Shown one piece after another: positions 24,481 through 33,240 of a stretch of 44,443 nucleotides of DNA (position 1 is the stretch's first letter; each line of letters begins with the position of its first letter). Source of the stretch: Chloroflexi bacterium CFX6 (GTDB taxonomy: Bacteria; Chloroflexota; Anaerolineae; Anaerolineales; Villigracilaceae); assembly GCA_030263595.1 (NCBI GenBank), contig SZPG01000016.1, forward strand, positions 1 to 44,443. Reading direction: 5' to 3'. The position numbers and the translations under genes were made by a program. The notes beneath the pieces are model-generated. The model ran no database searches, was not told the DNA's origin, and saw nothing but the letters and a program-made list of their open reading frames with translations.

Positions 24481-25465
24481 CCTGATGGCGCAGGTCAAGG
24501 AACTGGCGCCCTGGGATTGGATGGAGGAAGACGACATCTTCGGAATCCAAATGCCGGAAACAGGGGAGTTGGGTTTCGTCAGTGTGATGGGGGCGCTGGG
24601 CGAGTATTTTGCCGTCGCCGTATATCAGGGGGCGAAGGGGCTAGGGGGATTTTGGAATATGCACTCGCTGGGTCCCAAACTCACACCCGAATTTGCCCTG
24701 CAAGTGCCGCAGTTACAGGCGTCCTTCGAAGACCGCGAGTTGATTACCAAGGACGACCGCGAGGTGATGAAAAAGCTGGGTCTCAAATTTCGCGGCGCGA
24801 AAGCCTGGCCCCAATTCCGCAGTTACCGCCCCGGTTGTATTCCCTGGCTCATCGAAGAGGATGAGGCGAAGACACTCATTTACGCGCTGGAGCAATTGCT
24901 GGAGGTCGCGCCGCGCTTCATGGAAAACCCAAATCTTTTCACGCCGACCAAGACCGAGCACGATTATCTGGTACGCGTGAACAAGGATGGCAGATGGGAG
25001 GACACGATAAAGCACATCACTTTCCGCGAGGAAAAGACACTCGATCTTCTCATGAATGAGGAAGCATTGGAACATCTGCGCGCCATGATGCCGGGTAAAT
25101 TGAAACTCGAAATTGACCTGTACATGATGAGTGAACCGGTGCAGGAGAAACGCGGAGAGAGACCGTATTTTCCGTTCATGCTAATGCTGGCGGATCACGA
25201 CAGCGGCATGATCCTGGGCGTTGACCTGCTCACTCCCCTGCCATCCATGGAAGCCATGTGGTCGGAAGTCCCCGCGGTCGTCGTCGAGAAACTGGCGGAC
25301 GGATTGCCGCCCCAGGAAATTCAGGTAAAGGACGACATGCTTTATCTTCTTCTTCAACCGGTTGCGGAGGAAGTGGGCTTCAGCCTCAAGAAACAATCCC
25401 GCTTGAAGATGATCGAACACGCCAGGAGGGAATTAAAGAATTTCATGGGATCGAGAGGCATTTGA
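24431..25465 (+). CDS. Uncharacterised protein, DUF6930/DUF7309-like
   Basis: The 344-residue soluble protein has no signal or membrane segment. Its WDWMEEDDIFGIQ and GELGFVSVMGALGEYFAVAVY segments look like the N-terminal domain of the DUF7309/DUF6930 group, as I remember it; function is unknown. The start overlaps the second PlsC gene by 50 bases in another frame, with AAAAGAGGAA upstream. Whether it is linked to lipid work is uncertain. Confidence 0.7.
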   Translation: MSETQTPTLEEWKRLYDLMAQVKELAPWDWMEEDDIFGIQMPETGELGFVSVMGALGEYFAVAVYQGAKGLGGFWNMHSLGPKLTPEFALQVPQLQASFEDRELITKDDREVMKKLGLKFRGAKAWPQFRSYRPGCIPWLIEEDEAKTLIYALEQLLEVAPRFMENPNLFTPTKTEHDYLVRVNKDGRWEDTIKHITFREEKTLDLLMNEEALEHLRAMMPGKLKLEIDLYMMSEPVQEKRGERPYFPFMLMLADHDSGMILGVDLLTPLPSMEAMWSEVPAVVVEKLADGLPPQEIQVKDDMLYLLLQPVAEEVGFSLKKQSRLKMIEHARRELKNFMGSRGI

Positions 25466-25643
25466 GGCAATTTGGAATCCGACGGCTTACCGTCGAATAG
25501 AACGGGATCAAGTTCCCCGATTCCAAAAGGGCTAACCACAGAGCAACTGTGTTGTATGTCAAGCGGCAAAAGCAGGCACGGGGACTGCTCGATCTATTTG
25601 TTACTCTTCAAATTGGAAAGTCATGCGCTTCCGAGTTTTTCCA

Positions 25644-27101
25644 TTAGAGTACCTCGCCCTCCCCTCTCTTCAAAAACCGACCCATCCCCCGTTTGCCTTT
25701 CCACTCTTTTCCATCCACGATCAACTCCCCGCGCAGGAAAACTTTTTCGGGATAGCCTGTCAACTCCCAGCCTTCGTACAGGTTGTAATCCGTGCGCTGG
25801 CGCGACATCGCCACGCCGTACTCGACCTTCTTTTCGGGATCCCAGATCACGATATCTGCATCGGAACCTTCGAGCAACGCGCCTTTGCGCGGGTACAGAC
25901 CGAAGATCTTCGCCGGGTTCGTGCTCATGTAAGCCACAAATTGGTTCGCAGTAATTTTTCCCGCGCGCACGCCGGTCGTCCACAACACCGGCATACGATC
26001 CTGGATGCCCGGAAGTCCATTGGGGATCTTCGTGAAGTCATCCTTCCCCAACTCTTTACCGGGGATGGCGATCTCGCTTCCTTCATAGACGATGGGTCTG
26101 GTCCCGTCAAAAAAGAACGGGCAATGATCCGTGCCTATCGCCTGCAAAATCCCCTCCGATAGCCCTTCCCACAGCCGCGCGTTATCCTCCTTCATGCGCA
26201 TCGGCGGAGAGCAGATCCACTTTGCGCCGTCGGGTCTGCGTAAATCGTCAATCGTGAAGAACAGATATTGCGGACAGGTCTCGCCCATCACTTTGACGCC
26301 GCGCGCGCGCGCGTACTCGAGCATATCCACTTCGCCGCCCGCGTTCATGTGGACGATATAGACCGGCGCGTCGGCCGCGGACGCCATGCCTGCCACCCGC
26401 AAAAGGGACTCGACCGCGCCCCAGGCGGGACGCGTCGACGCGTGCCATTCGGGAGTCCTGTGACCTGCGGCTAATGCCTGTTCGGTCAGCGTTTCGATGA
26501 CATCGCCGTTCTCGCAGTGCGCCATGACCAACATGCCGTTATCCCTGGCAATTTGCATGGCTTTGAAGATGCCCCCATCGTCAATGCGCAGGCGTCCGTT
26601 GTAGGCGGTGAAGACCTTGAGCGTGGTGATGCCCAGATCGCGCAATGACGGAATCTCTTTTGCGATCTTCTCATTGAATTGCGTCAGGTTCATGTGGAAG
26701 GAGTAATCAATGGCGGCCTTCTCGGCTTTCCTCATCCACAGGTCAACTGAATACTTGAAATCGCCATCCCTCACCCCAGCCCCTCTCCCGGTGGGAGAGG
26801 GGCGAGGGGTGAGGGGAACGAAGTCCATCACGGTCGTCGTCCCGCCGAAGGCTGCGGCTTTGTGACCGGTGTAATGGTCGTCGGAGGAGACGGTGCCAAA
26901 CATGGGCAGATCGAGATGCACGTGCGGGTCAACTCCGCCGGGCAGGATCAATTTCCCCGAGGCGTCAATTACTTGCGCGGAATCAGCCTCAAGTCCCGGA
27001 GCGATGCGGGCGATCTTTTCGTCCCGGATCAAAACGTCGGCTTGAAAAGTCTCGGTCGCGGTGACAAGCGTCCCGTTCTCGATCAGAAGCTCCATCTTCA
27101 A
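25644..27101 (-). CDS. hydA: Dihydropyrimidinase/hydantoinase-family cyclic amidohydrolase with repeat-derived insert
   Basis: The 485-residue amidohydrolase has metal ligands HVH (about 60 and 62), the LKVFTAYN motif with the lysine that is carboxylated in the family, MAHCENGD, YIVHMN and GTDHCPF. It would open cyclic ureides such as dihydropyrimidines or hydantoins. Residues 97-111 (LTPRPSPTGRGAGVR) are encoded by a palindromic repeat and look like an insert between VMDFVP and RDGDFKYSVDLW. The start overlaps the permease-propeller stop by 4 bases, tying it to the transporter genes. Enzyme family is sure; natural substrate is not. Confidence 0.9.
   Translation of the reverse strand: MKMELLIENGTLVTATETFQADVLIRDEKIARIAPGLEADSAQVIDASGKLILPGGVDPHVHLDLPMFGTVSSDDHYTGHKAAAFGGTTTVMDFVPLTPRPSPTGRGAGVRDGDFKYSVDLWMRKAEKAAIDYSFHMNLTQFNEKIAKEIPSLRDLGITTLKVFTAYNGRLRIDDGGIFKAMQIARDNGMLVMAHCENGDVIETLTEQALAAGHRTPEWHASTRPAWGAVESLLRVAGMASAADAPVYIVHMNAGGEVDMLEYARARGVKVMGETCPQYLFFTIDDLRRPDGAKWICSPPMRMKEDNARLWEGLSEGILQAIGTDHCPFFFDGTRPIVYEGSEIAIPGKELGKDDFTKIPNGLPGIQDRMPVLWTTGVRAGKITANQFVAYMSTNPAKIFGLYPRKGALLEGSDADIVIWDPEKKVEYGVAMSRQRTDYNLYEGWELTGYPEKVFLRGELIVDGKEWKGKRGMGRFLKRGEGEVL
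26768..26815. repeat. Palindromic repeat inserted in the hydantoinase gene
   Basis: A 48-base imperfect palindrome has outer arms CCCTCACCCC (26768-26777) and GGGGTGAGGG (26806-26815), with an inner stem of CCCCTCTCCC against GGGAGAGGGG. It is read through in frame, adding 15 residues or so. It resembles the widespread palindromic repeat that gives LTP-x-PSP-x-GRG peptides in many bacterial proteins. Confidence 0.85.
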
Positions 27102-29320
27102 TCTCCGTCATTTACAGACAACGCGTACAACGATCCGCCGTCCGCGGCAACGTACAAGGCGCCGGGGACGAGCGCGCCGCCGATCGGCTTCGAAGCCGCG
27201 TCAATGTCCGCGCTCCAAACCGCATCGCTCGAGCCCGGCATCGCCATCACACACACGATGCGAACGACGGTGGGCCCGCACAGATACGCCTCGCCTTTTT
27301 CGCCGACCGCCATCAAGCGCGAATTTCTGTAAGGGAAGGCGAAATTTCCCACGAGGCGGCTTTTATCGTCCAGCCAGACCATGCGTCCGTCGCTGAAATC
27401 AGTGCCATAGAACATCCATGCCAGTTGATTCGGCGTGACGCCCTGGTTGACCGGGTTGAACAATACGAACGTCCGATACTCCCAGGTGAGCGGACTTCCC
27501 ACCTGCAGACCGGCGTCGCTGATCTGCCATCTGACCACTTCATGCCCCGCGCGGAAATAATCGAAACCATCCACGCCGGTGAAAAAGGCAGGCTCCGAAA
27601 AGAGGATCTCGCCCGGCTGGCGCACTTGAACGTCCTGCAATTTGCCGGTGACTGCATCCAGCGCGGCGTCCTTGAGAAAGACGAGAGACTCGTCCGCGCT
27701 GAGGCGCGGCGGCGACTCCACGTACAAGTCTGTGGCGGTCCTGCGCCAGATCAAAACGCCGTCGGGAGAAATGCCAGCCACCGCGTCGATCAACGTCAGG
27801 TAGATCATGCCATTCGAACCCACGATGGGACCCGAGGTGGCTTGCCGCGTGGCGGACGCCTCCACGCGCCACAAGCGGTTCCCCTGCGCGTCGAAAGCGG
27901 TGACGTGACCTTCGATATCCGAAACGAAAATGCGGTTTTGCGCGTCGAGCGCGGGCGAGCCAATGGGCTGGGCGTCGAGGGCAGACTCCCACAGTTTTTC
28001 GCCCTGTGGGGAGAACGCGATCAATAGATTGTCTTTTCCCGCGATCGCCACTGTTCCATCGGCAAACACAACGGGACCGCCGGACGGACCGCCGGGAATT
28101 TCCACATGCCACTTTAATTCAGGCTGCGACTCGATGCTGTACGGCGTCCACAACGTTCCATACGGATCGCGAAGTTCCGCCGCCCAAAGATGATCGCCCG
28201 GTATTTGCAGAACCGTTCCCGAATCCACAAACAAATATTGATTGCGATCGTAGTAGATCCACGCGCCGACGAGCAGGGAAAGAACGAACGCGACGAAGGC
28301 AAACCTTCTGCCATGCAGTTCCATCCAATGCCTGAGCGGCAGTAAGACGCGATCCTCCAGCCATTCGCCCGCCTTTTGAGGCATGATCCCCATGCGCCTG
28401 CCGAATTCCTTTCGGGTCAATTCGGTCCTCAACCCCTCGCCCAACAGGTTGAAGCCCAGCACGCCCATGAAAATAAACGACCCGACGATCAACAGCGCGC
28501 TGGGGTCTATGATCCTGACCAACGCGGAGGCAAGCATCTGCCCCAACTCGGGCAATCCCTCCACGTTCACCGCCTGAAAGTCGAAGACCTCGATCCATAC
28601 GCCGCCGCCGATGTAAATGCCCAAAAAACCCAAACTCGCCGAAACGAGCAACGTACTGCTGATCTCGAACGCCAGCAGGATCCAAACCAGCGACATGATT
28701 TGCCGTAGGATGTGATTGACCAGGATGAGATTTTCACCCGCGCCGAGCGCGCGCGCCGCCTCGATGAACGTCTGTCTCTTGACCAGGCGCGTCTGTTCGC
28801 TGACCATCCGGGCTGTTTCCGCCCATCCAGTGAGTCCCAGCCCGAAGATGAACGCCCATAAACCGCGATCCACGCCGACGGCATAGATGCCGATCATCGC
28901 CACAATGAGGATCGGGATCGAAAGCAGCGAGGAGAGGAACGAATCCAGCCACCTGGCTTTGCGTCCCTCCGCCCAGCCGATCAACAGACCGATAACGATG
29001 CCGACGACCAGACGAAACGCCGCCACCCCGGTGACCATGATCATGGTCGGGCGCACGCCCCACAGGATGCGGCTCCACAGGTCGCGTCCCCAGCGATCCG
29101 TACCGAGCGGGTATCCCTCGATCTTGAAGGGAGGATAGGGCGGCGTGCGAATATTGCCGTCCACCGCCAGCGTAAAATTCTCCTTCATTGGGTCCTGCGG
29201 CGCGAGGGAGGGACCAAAGACCGCGATCAGGACCATCAAAGCGACGAGAACGGCTCCGACCAGCAAAGCCCAATTCAGATGACGCAGTTTGACGCCCGCG
29301 AACATTTGCCCGATCTTCAT
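27098..29320 (-). CDS. DppC/OppC-type ABC permease fused to a C-terminal PQQ-like beta-propeller
   Basis: The first about 330 of 740 residues are a peptide/nickel-type ABC permease: N-terminal helix, PLGTDRWGRDLWSRILWG, and the EAA loop (EAARALGAGENLILVNHIL). An extra helix near 343-362 then leads to about 370 residues of propeller-like repeats such as GSPALDAQNRIFVSD and GPIVGSNGMIYLT. With a cytoplasmic permease C-terminus, the extra helix would place the propeller outside the cell (inference). It overlaps dppB and the hydantoinase by 4 bases each. The propeller might replace or dock a substrate-binding protein; none is encoded nearby, and no ATPase gene is present. Confidence 0.88.
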   Translation of the reverse strand: MKIGQMFAGVKLRHLNWALLVGAVLVALMVLIAVFGPSLAPQDPMKENFTLAVDGNIRTPPYPPFKIEGYPLGTDRWGRDLWSRILWGVRPTMIMVTGVAAFRLVVGIVIGLLIGWAEGRKARWLDSFLSSLLSIPILIVAMIGIYAVGVDRGLWAFIFGLGLTGWAETARMVSEQTRLVKRQTFIEAARALGAGENLILVNHILRQIMSLVWILLAFEISSTLLVSASLGFLGIYIGGGVWIEVFDFQAVNVEGLPELGQMLASALVRIIDPSALLIVGSFIFMGVLGFNLLGEGLRTELTRKEFGRRMGIMPQKAGEWLEDRVLLPLRHWMELHGRRFAFVAFVLSLLVGAWIYYDRNQYLFVDSGTVLQIPGDHLWAAELRDPYGTLWTPYSIESQPELKWHVEIPGGPSGGPVVFADGTVAIAGKDNLLIAFSPQGEKLWESALDAQPIGSPALDAQNRIFVSDIEGHVTAFDAQGNRLWRVEASATRQATSGPIVGSNGMIYLTLIDAVAGISPDGVLIWRRTATDLYVESPPRLSADESLVFLKDAALDAVTGKLQDVQVRQPGEILFSEPAFFTGVDGFDYFRAGHEVVRWQISDAGLQVGSPLTWEYRTFVLFNPVNQGVTPNQLAWMFYGTDFSDGRMVWLDDKSRLVGNFAFPYRNSRLMAVGEKGEAYLCGPTVVRIVCVMAMPGSSDAVWSADIDAASKPIGGALVPGALYVAADGGSLYALSVNDGD

Positions 29321-30273
29321 CCCGCCGCCTCTCCAATCTCCGTGTGCATGTCGGCTCGCAGGCGCGGGTCAACCGCGCGCGCGATCAGGACGGCGGCGAA
29401 GTCAATGAAAAGGAAAACCAACACCAGCGTCGTCAACAATGCCGCCATGGTGGGGGGCGTCATCATCGCGGCGCGGGAAAAGCCCGGGGCTGGATCGAGA
29501 ACCATTCCCGTGAACCGCCCCAAGCCGTTCCAGTTGAACAACCGCTCGACGATGATCAACTCGGCGACCACCAAACGCGCGGAATAGGCTATGGCTTGCA
29601 GGACCGGCGCAGCCACGCCGCGAAACGCAAAGCGGTTCTTCATGGCTGAAAACGTGTGACCCAAGCTGATGCCCGCCTTCACGTACGGTTTTTGCATTTC
29701 ATCCACCAACGCGCTTCCCGTCACCTGTGCGATCTTGACGGTGGGCTGCACCATCAGGACAAGCGACGGCAGGATGAGATGCGCATCCCAGCCGAAGCCC
29801 TGAAAGGGGATCACGACGCCGGGACCGTAGATCGTGATCAGCAGAAAGACCGTGATCAACAGCATGGCGATATAAAATCCGGGAGACGCCAGTCCCATGG
29901 TTGCCAGAATCGTAAGCCACGCCGAAACCTTTTGACTGTCCCTTCTCACCGCGAGGCGACCGAGAAAAATCCCCAGCAGGATGCTCGACGTGAGGGCAAT
30001 GGCAACCAGTCCCAAGCTGTTGACGCCCAGGCGAAAGATCGTAGCCTGAACCGGTTCCCCGCTATAGATATTGCCGAAATCCATTTGGACAAAATTCGAG
30101 AGATAATCCAGGTATTCGGGAAACAGGGGCGGCAGGGTAAAGTTCCCGCTCGCATAAGGATTGCTGGTCGCCGCAACCGGCGCGACGTAAAAGGCAAACG
30201 CGAAACCGATGAAATTTGCCAGCAGGAGAACAATCGGGAATACGAGGAGGCGGCGCAGGGCAAAGCGGATCAT
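29317..30273 (-). CDS. DppB/OppB-type ABC transporter permease
   Basis: The 318-residue protein has six membrane helices and DppB features: N-terminal MIRFALRRLLVFPIVLLLAN and an EAA-like loop near YVKAGISLGHTFSAMKNRF. ATG 30273 is chosen since it overlaps the upstream stop by 4 bases and gives a normal permease N-terminus. It would pair with the fused permease downstream to form a heterodimeric channel for peptides or other small solutes. Confidence 0.88.
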   Translation of the reverse strand: MIRFALRRLLVFPIVLLLANFIGFAFAFYVAPVAATSNPYASGNFTLPPLFPEYLDYLSNFVQMDFGNIYSGEPVQATIFRLGVNSLGLVAIALTSSILLGIFLGRLAVRRDSQKVSAWLTILATMGLASPGFYIAMLLITVFLLITIYGPGVVIPFQGFGWDAHLILPSLVLMVQPTVKIAQVTGSALVDEMQKPYVKAGISLGHTFSAMKNRFAFRGVAAPVLQAIAYSARLVVAELIIVERLFNWNGLGRFTGMVLDPAPGFSRAAMMTPPTMAALLTTLVLVFLFIDFAAVLIARAVDPRLRADMHTEIGEAAG

Positions 30274-30848
30274 GCGTTCTTCTCGTCCCCGGTCAGGTAT
30301 TCCTCCTCCATTTCCTTGATTCCCAAGAGGGCGATCAGGACTTCGGGTGGAATATCCGCCTCGGGCAGGTCGGTTTTGTAGAGTTGACCGTTCTCGGCGC
30401 GTTCGCGCAGGGAGCGCCAGAGGAGTTGCCGTTCGTCGCCGTTCACGACCAGGTCGTTCAGGGATTTGGCTTTCAGCAGGTATTCCCCCGTTGTGTAGAG
30501 GAAGGTCAGCCGTTTCCATTTTTCGGACTTGACCGGTTCCTTCAGTTTCTCCAACGCGCCGACTTGGAGTTTGTAATATTCCTCCCTCGCACGCGGATGA
30601 TCGGCTTCGTCCTTGAGCAGTTCGCCGCGTGTGGTCAGTTCGTGCCCGCGCACTTCGGCGACGTATTCGATCTGTCCACCGCGTTCGGCAAAAGCCGAGG
30701 GCTGGTAAAAAGCCAGGTAGTCCACCGCGACAACTTTGGGGGCGGTGCGAAGCGGGATGCGGTACCATCCCAGAAGCCGCGCGATCTCCAAATCCCGAGG
30801 AGTAGGAAGGAGGCAGACGAGGATTAGGGAGGTGGGAGAGAGGGACAT
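30270..30848 (-). CDS. Unknown 192-residue protein in the permease operon
   Basis: I do not recognise this family. It is soluble, has no signal peptide, and is rich in charged residues; a distinct core reads GWYRIPLRTAPKVVAVDYLA followed by FYQPSAF. The first about 14 residues are low in conservation-like character, and the ATG at 30848 lacks a ribosome site, so the real start may lie slightly inside. It lies directly after a 7-bp tandem repeat region and is coupled to dppB by a 4-base overlap, so it is the first gene of the permease-hydantoinase operon. Confidence 0.7.
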   Translation of the reverse strand: MSLSPTSLILVCLLPTPRDLEIARLLGWYRIPLRTAPKVVAVDYLAFYQPSAFAERGGQIEYVAEVRGHELTTRGELLKDEADHPRAREEYYKLQVGALEKLKEPVKSEKWKRLTFLYTTGEYLLKAKSLNDLVVNGDERQLLWRSLRERAENGQLYKTDLPEADIPPEVLIALLGIKEMEEEYLTGDEKNA

Positions 30849-30855
30849 GGATGGG

Positions 30856-31063
30856 GAGTGGGAAGTGGAAAGTGGAAAGTAGAAAGTGGAAAGTAGAAAG
30901 TGGAAAGTGGAAAGTGGAGAGTGGAGAGTGGAAAGTAGAAAGTGGAGAGTGGAGAGTGGAAAGTAGAAAGTGGAGAGTGGGGAGTGGGGAGTGGGGAGTG
31001 GGGAGTGGGGAGTGGAAAGTGGAAAGTGGAAAGTGGAAAGTGGAGAGTGGAAAGTGGAAAGTA
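30856..31063. repeat. Heptanucleotide tandem repeat (GTGGAAA and variants)
   Basis: About 29 units of a 7-base motif, mainly GTGGAAA, GTGGAGA, GTAGAAA and GTGGGGA, run without interruption. Variants cluster: a block of GTGGGGA units near 30976-31014 is bounded by GTGGAAA units. Open frames through it give a 7-residue repeat and are not real genes. A 15-base inverted copy (CTTTCCACTTTCCAC) lies at 31085-31099 and could fold back on the last units as a long hairpin. The repeat separates the PLP-enzyme stop from the permease operon start. Confidence 0.95.
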
Positions 31064-31121
31064 GTGATTGGATTCTGCTCGCTGCTTTCCACTTTCCACA
31101 AATGTTTTTCAGTGACGTGAT

Positions 31122-32588
31122 CTACAGCAACCCGACTTCCCTGTTGAACTCGACGATCAACTCGTCAATTTCATCCGCCTGCTTTCGGACATCCGTCCAG
31201 TAGTTCGGCTCGTACCATTGCCGCTGGATCTCTTCGTAGGTTTTGCCCTGCTGTTCGACCCAGGTGTAGTATTTGAGGTTGTGGACGCGGCGGCGGTCGG
31301 TGTAGCGCAGTTCGAGCAGGTTGTCGGTGGACTGTCCGTGCAGGTAACGGGCGAAGTCGGCAGCGGCATCGCGCTCGGTGTATTGACCGTACTCCTCGTG
31401 CATCTCGTAAAGGCGCGAGCGATAAAGTTCCATCGAGTCGGTCAGGACGGTGAGCATGATGTCGTTCTCGCCCATCTCATAATATTTGGCGGCTTTGATC
31501 GCCGAGAGGACGTTCGAGATGCCGGAGAAACCAAGCAGGTCGAGTTGCCCGACGATTTCTTCGGGAACGCCTTTTTCGACGAGATGGGCTCGTCCGGTTT
31601 CCTCGTTGAACAGGCGCGAGATATTCACCACAGCGTTATCGTCAATCGCCACGATCATGTCCGTGTTCCTGACGTTATGGATCCACGGCACGTGCTTGTC
31701 GCCGATGCCTTCGATGCGGTGCGCGCCGAATCCGTTTTCGAGAAGTGTGGGACATTGCAGCGCTTCGCTCGCCACGATCTTCGAATCGGGGAAGAGTTCC
31801 TTCATGTAGTCGCCGCTGGCGATGGTGCCCGCAGAACCGGTGGCGGACGCCATGCCGCGATAACGGTCGTTCGGACCCATGACCTGCTTCAGCGCCTCCT
31901 CCATCGCGTGCCCCGTCACCTCGTAATGCCAGAGATAGTTGCCGAACTCGTCGAACTGGTTGAAGATCATCAGGTCCTGCCCGGACTTGCGCAACTCCCA
32001 GCATTTGTCGAAGATCTCCTTCACGTTCGACTCGGAGCCGGGCGTTTTGATGACCTCGCCCGCGACCTTGGCGAGCCACTCGAATCTTTCCTTCGACATG
32101 CCCTCGGGCAGGATCGCAATGGACTCGCACGCCAGCAAAGCGGAGTCGTACGCGCCGCCGCGGCAGTAATTCCCAGTGGAGGGCCAGACCGCCTTTTGCG
32201 TGGTCGGGTCGAACTGACCCGTGACCAGCCTCGGCACGAGACAACTGAACGCCGCCCCGACCTTGTGCGCGCCGGTCGGGAACCACTTTCCCACCAAAAC
32301 GATGATGCGCGCCGGGACTCCCGTCAGTGAGGAGGGAAGTTCGAGGTAGTTGACTCCGCCGAACGTCCCGCCGGAAGCGGTGGGTTGGTTCTTCCACGTG
32401 ATGCGGAAAAGGTTGCGCGGGTGGATGTCCCACAGTCCGATGCCCTTCAATTCCTCCTTGATCTTTGCAGGAATTTTCGAGGGATCCTTCATTTGGGCAT
32501 AAGTCGGAATGATGATGTCCCGCTCTCTCGCCCGTTTGATCGCATTTGCGCGGCGGGATTTTTCGATGGTCAGGTCTATGGTTGTCAT
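31122..32588 (-). CDS. Fold-type II PLP-dependent enzyme (cysteine synthase/TrpB superfamily)
   Basis: The 488-residue protein carries a PLP lysine candidate in PTGAHKVGAAF, like the TGAHK motif of tryptophan synthase beta, and a glycine-rich phosphate-binding segment ASATGSAGTIASG. It is longer than cysteine synthase and has a distinct C-terminus (NLKYYTWVEQQGKTYEEIQ). A lyase or synthase acting on an amino acid is likely, but I cannot name the reaction. AGGAG precedes ATG 32588, and TATAAT (complement of 32621-32626) lies about 32 bases upstream. Confidence 0.82.
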   Translation of the reverse strand: MTTIDLTIEKSRRANAIKRARERDIIIPTYAQMKDPSKIPAKIKEELKGIGLWDIHPRNLFRITWKNQPTASGGTFGGVNYLELPSSLTGVPARIIVLVGKWFPTGAHKVGAAFSCLVPRLVTGQFDPTTQKAVWPSTGNYCRGGAYDSALLACESIAILPEGMSKERFEWLAKVAGEVIKTPGSESNVKEIFDKCWELRKSGQDLMIFNQFDEFGNYLWHYEVTGHAMEEALKQVMGPNDRYRGMASATGSAGTIASGDYMKELFPDSKIVASEALQCPTLLENGFGAHRIEGIGDKHVPWIHNVRNTDMIVAIDDNAVVNISRLFNEETGRAHLVEKGVPEEIVGQLDLLGFSGISNVLSAIKAAKYYEMGENDIMLTVLTDSMELYRSRLYEMHEEYGQYTERDAAADFARYLHGQSTDNLLELRYTDRRRVHNLKYYTWVEQQGKTYEEIQRQWYEPNYWTDVRKQADEIDELIVEFNREVGLL

Positions 32589-32620
32589 GGTTTCTCCTGG
32601 GGAAATTGTCGGACAGATGT

Positions 32621-32626
32621 ATTATA
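32621..32626 (-). promoter_or_regulatory. -10 element of the PLP-enzyme promoter
   Basis: A perfect TATAAT on the minus strand lies 32 bases upstream of ATG 32588, followed by a normal AGGAG. No good -35 hexamer is seen at 16-18 bases. Confidence 0.5.
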
Positions 32627-32687
32627 CTCTCGGAAAATCTTATAAGTTTCCTGTTTGCCTGGATGATTGTCACAAAAAGGAGAGATT

Positions 32688-33137
32688 ATGAAATCGGCGA
32701 CAACAGGCACAATTTCGGGTTGCGTCATCTGGTTTATCGTTTTCGGACTGCTCGGTTCCTGCCTGGTTCCGGTTGGAATGATGATCGGCGGGTTCACGTC
32801 GGTCACCGAGTTTGCCATGCAGACCGTGGGACCGTTCGTTTGTCCGGACGGCACGACCGTGGAATCCCGCACATACGCAACAACGACGAATGACGAATTC
32901 GGAAATCCCCAGCCCAGCACCGCCTTCGTGCTTCAATGTGTGGACGCGAACGGGACGGTCGTCAAGGAAGACCCTGTGCTATACGCATACCTCTGGATCG
33001 GGATTCTCGCATTGATCAGTCTGCTCGTCGCCGCTTTGCTTGCTTTTGCGCTCGCCGCGCCGGCCGGCGTGTTGATCGCAAGATTGTTCAGGCAAAATCG
33101 AAGCGGTACGATGGCGGAAAACATCGAGCCGAAATGA
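32688..33137 (+). CDS. Two-helix membrane protein, unknown function
   Basis: The 149-residue protein has hydrophobic helices near residues 7-35 and 105-130. Between them is an external-looking domain with two cysteines (FVCPDG and LQCVDANG) that could form a disulfide. ATG 32688 follows AAAAAGGAGA; the frame further upstream is not used. No family recognised. It is divergent from the PLP enzyme and stands alone. Confidence 0.75.
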   Translation: MKSATTGTISGCVIWFIVFGLLGSCLVPVGMMIGGFTSVTEFAMQTVGPFVCPDGTTVESRTYATTTNDEFGNPQPSTAFVLQCVDANGTVVKEDPVLYAYLWIGILALISLLVAALLAFALAAPAGVLIARLFRQNRSGTMAENIEPK

Positions 33138-33240
33138 CGGGATCACGCAGCCAGCCGCGTGTAATCCGTCGTTCGAAAGATCGCGATATTTACATTCAAT
33201 GTTGTAAGTTTATTTTAATGCAACGATCACACATTCGTTG

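Noticed and set aside
30856..31063. Possible CRISPR array
   Set aside because: The period is 7 bases without spacers, so it is a simple tandem repeat; no cas genes nearby.
30851..31120. Open frames through the heptamer repeat encoding 7-residue repeats
   Set aside because: Any 7-base repeat free of stops gives such frames on both strands; no start signals.
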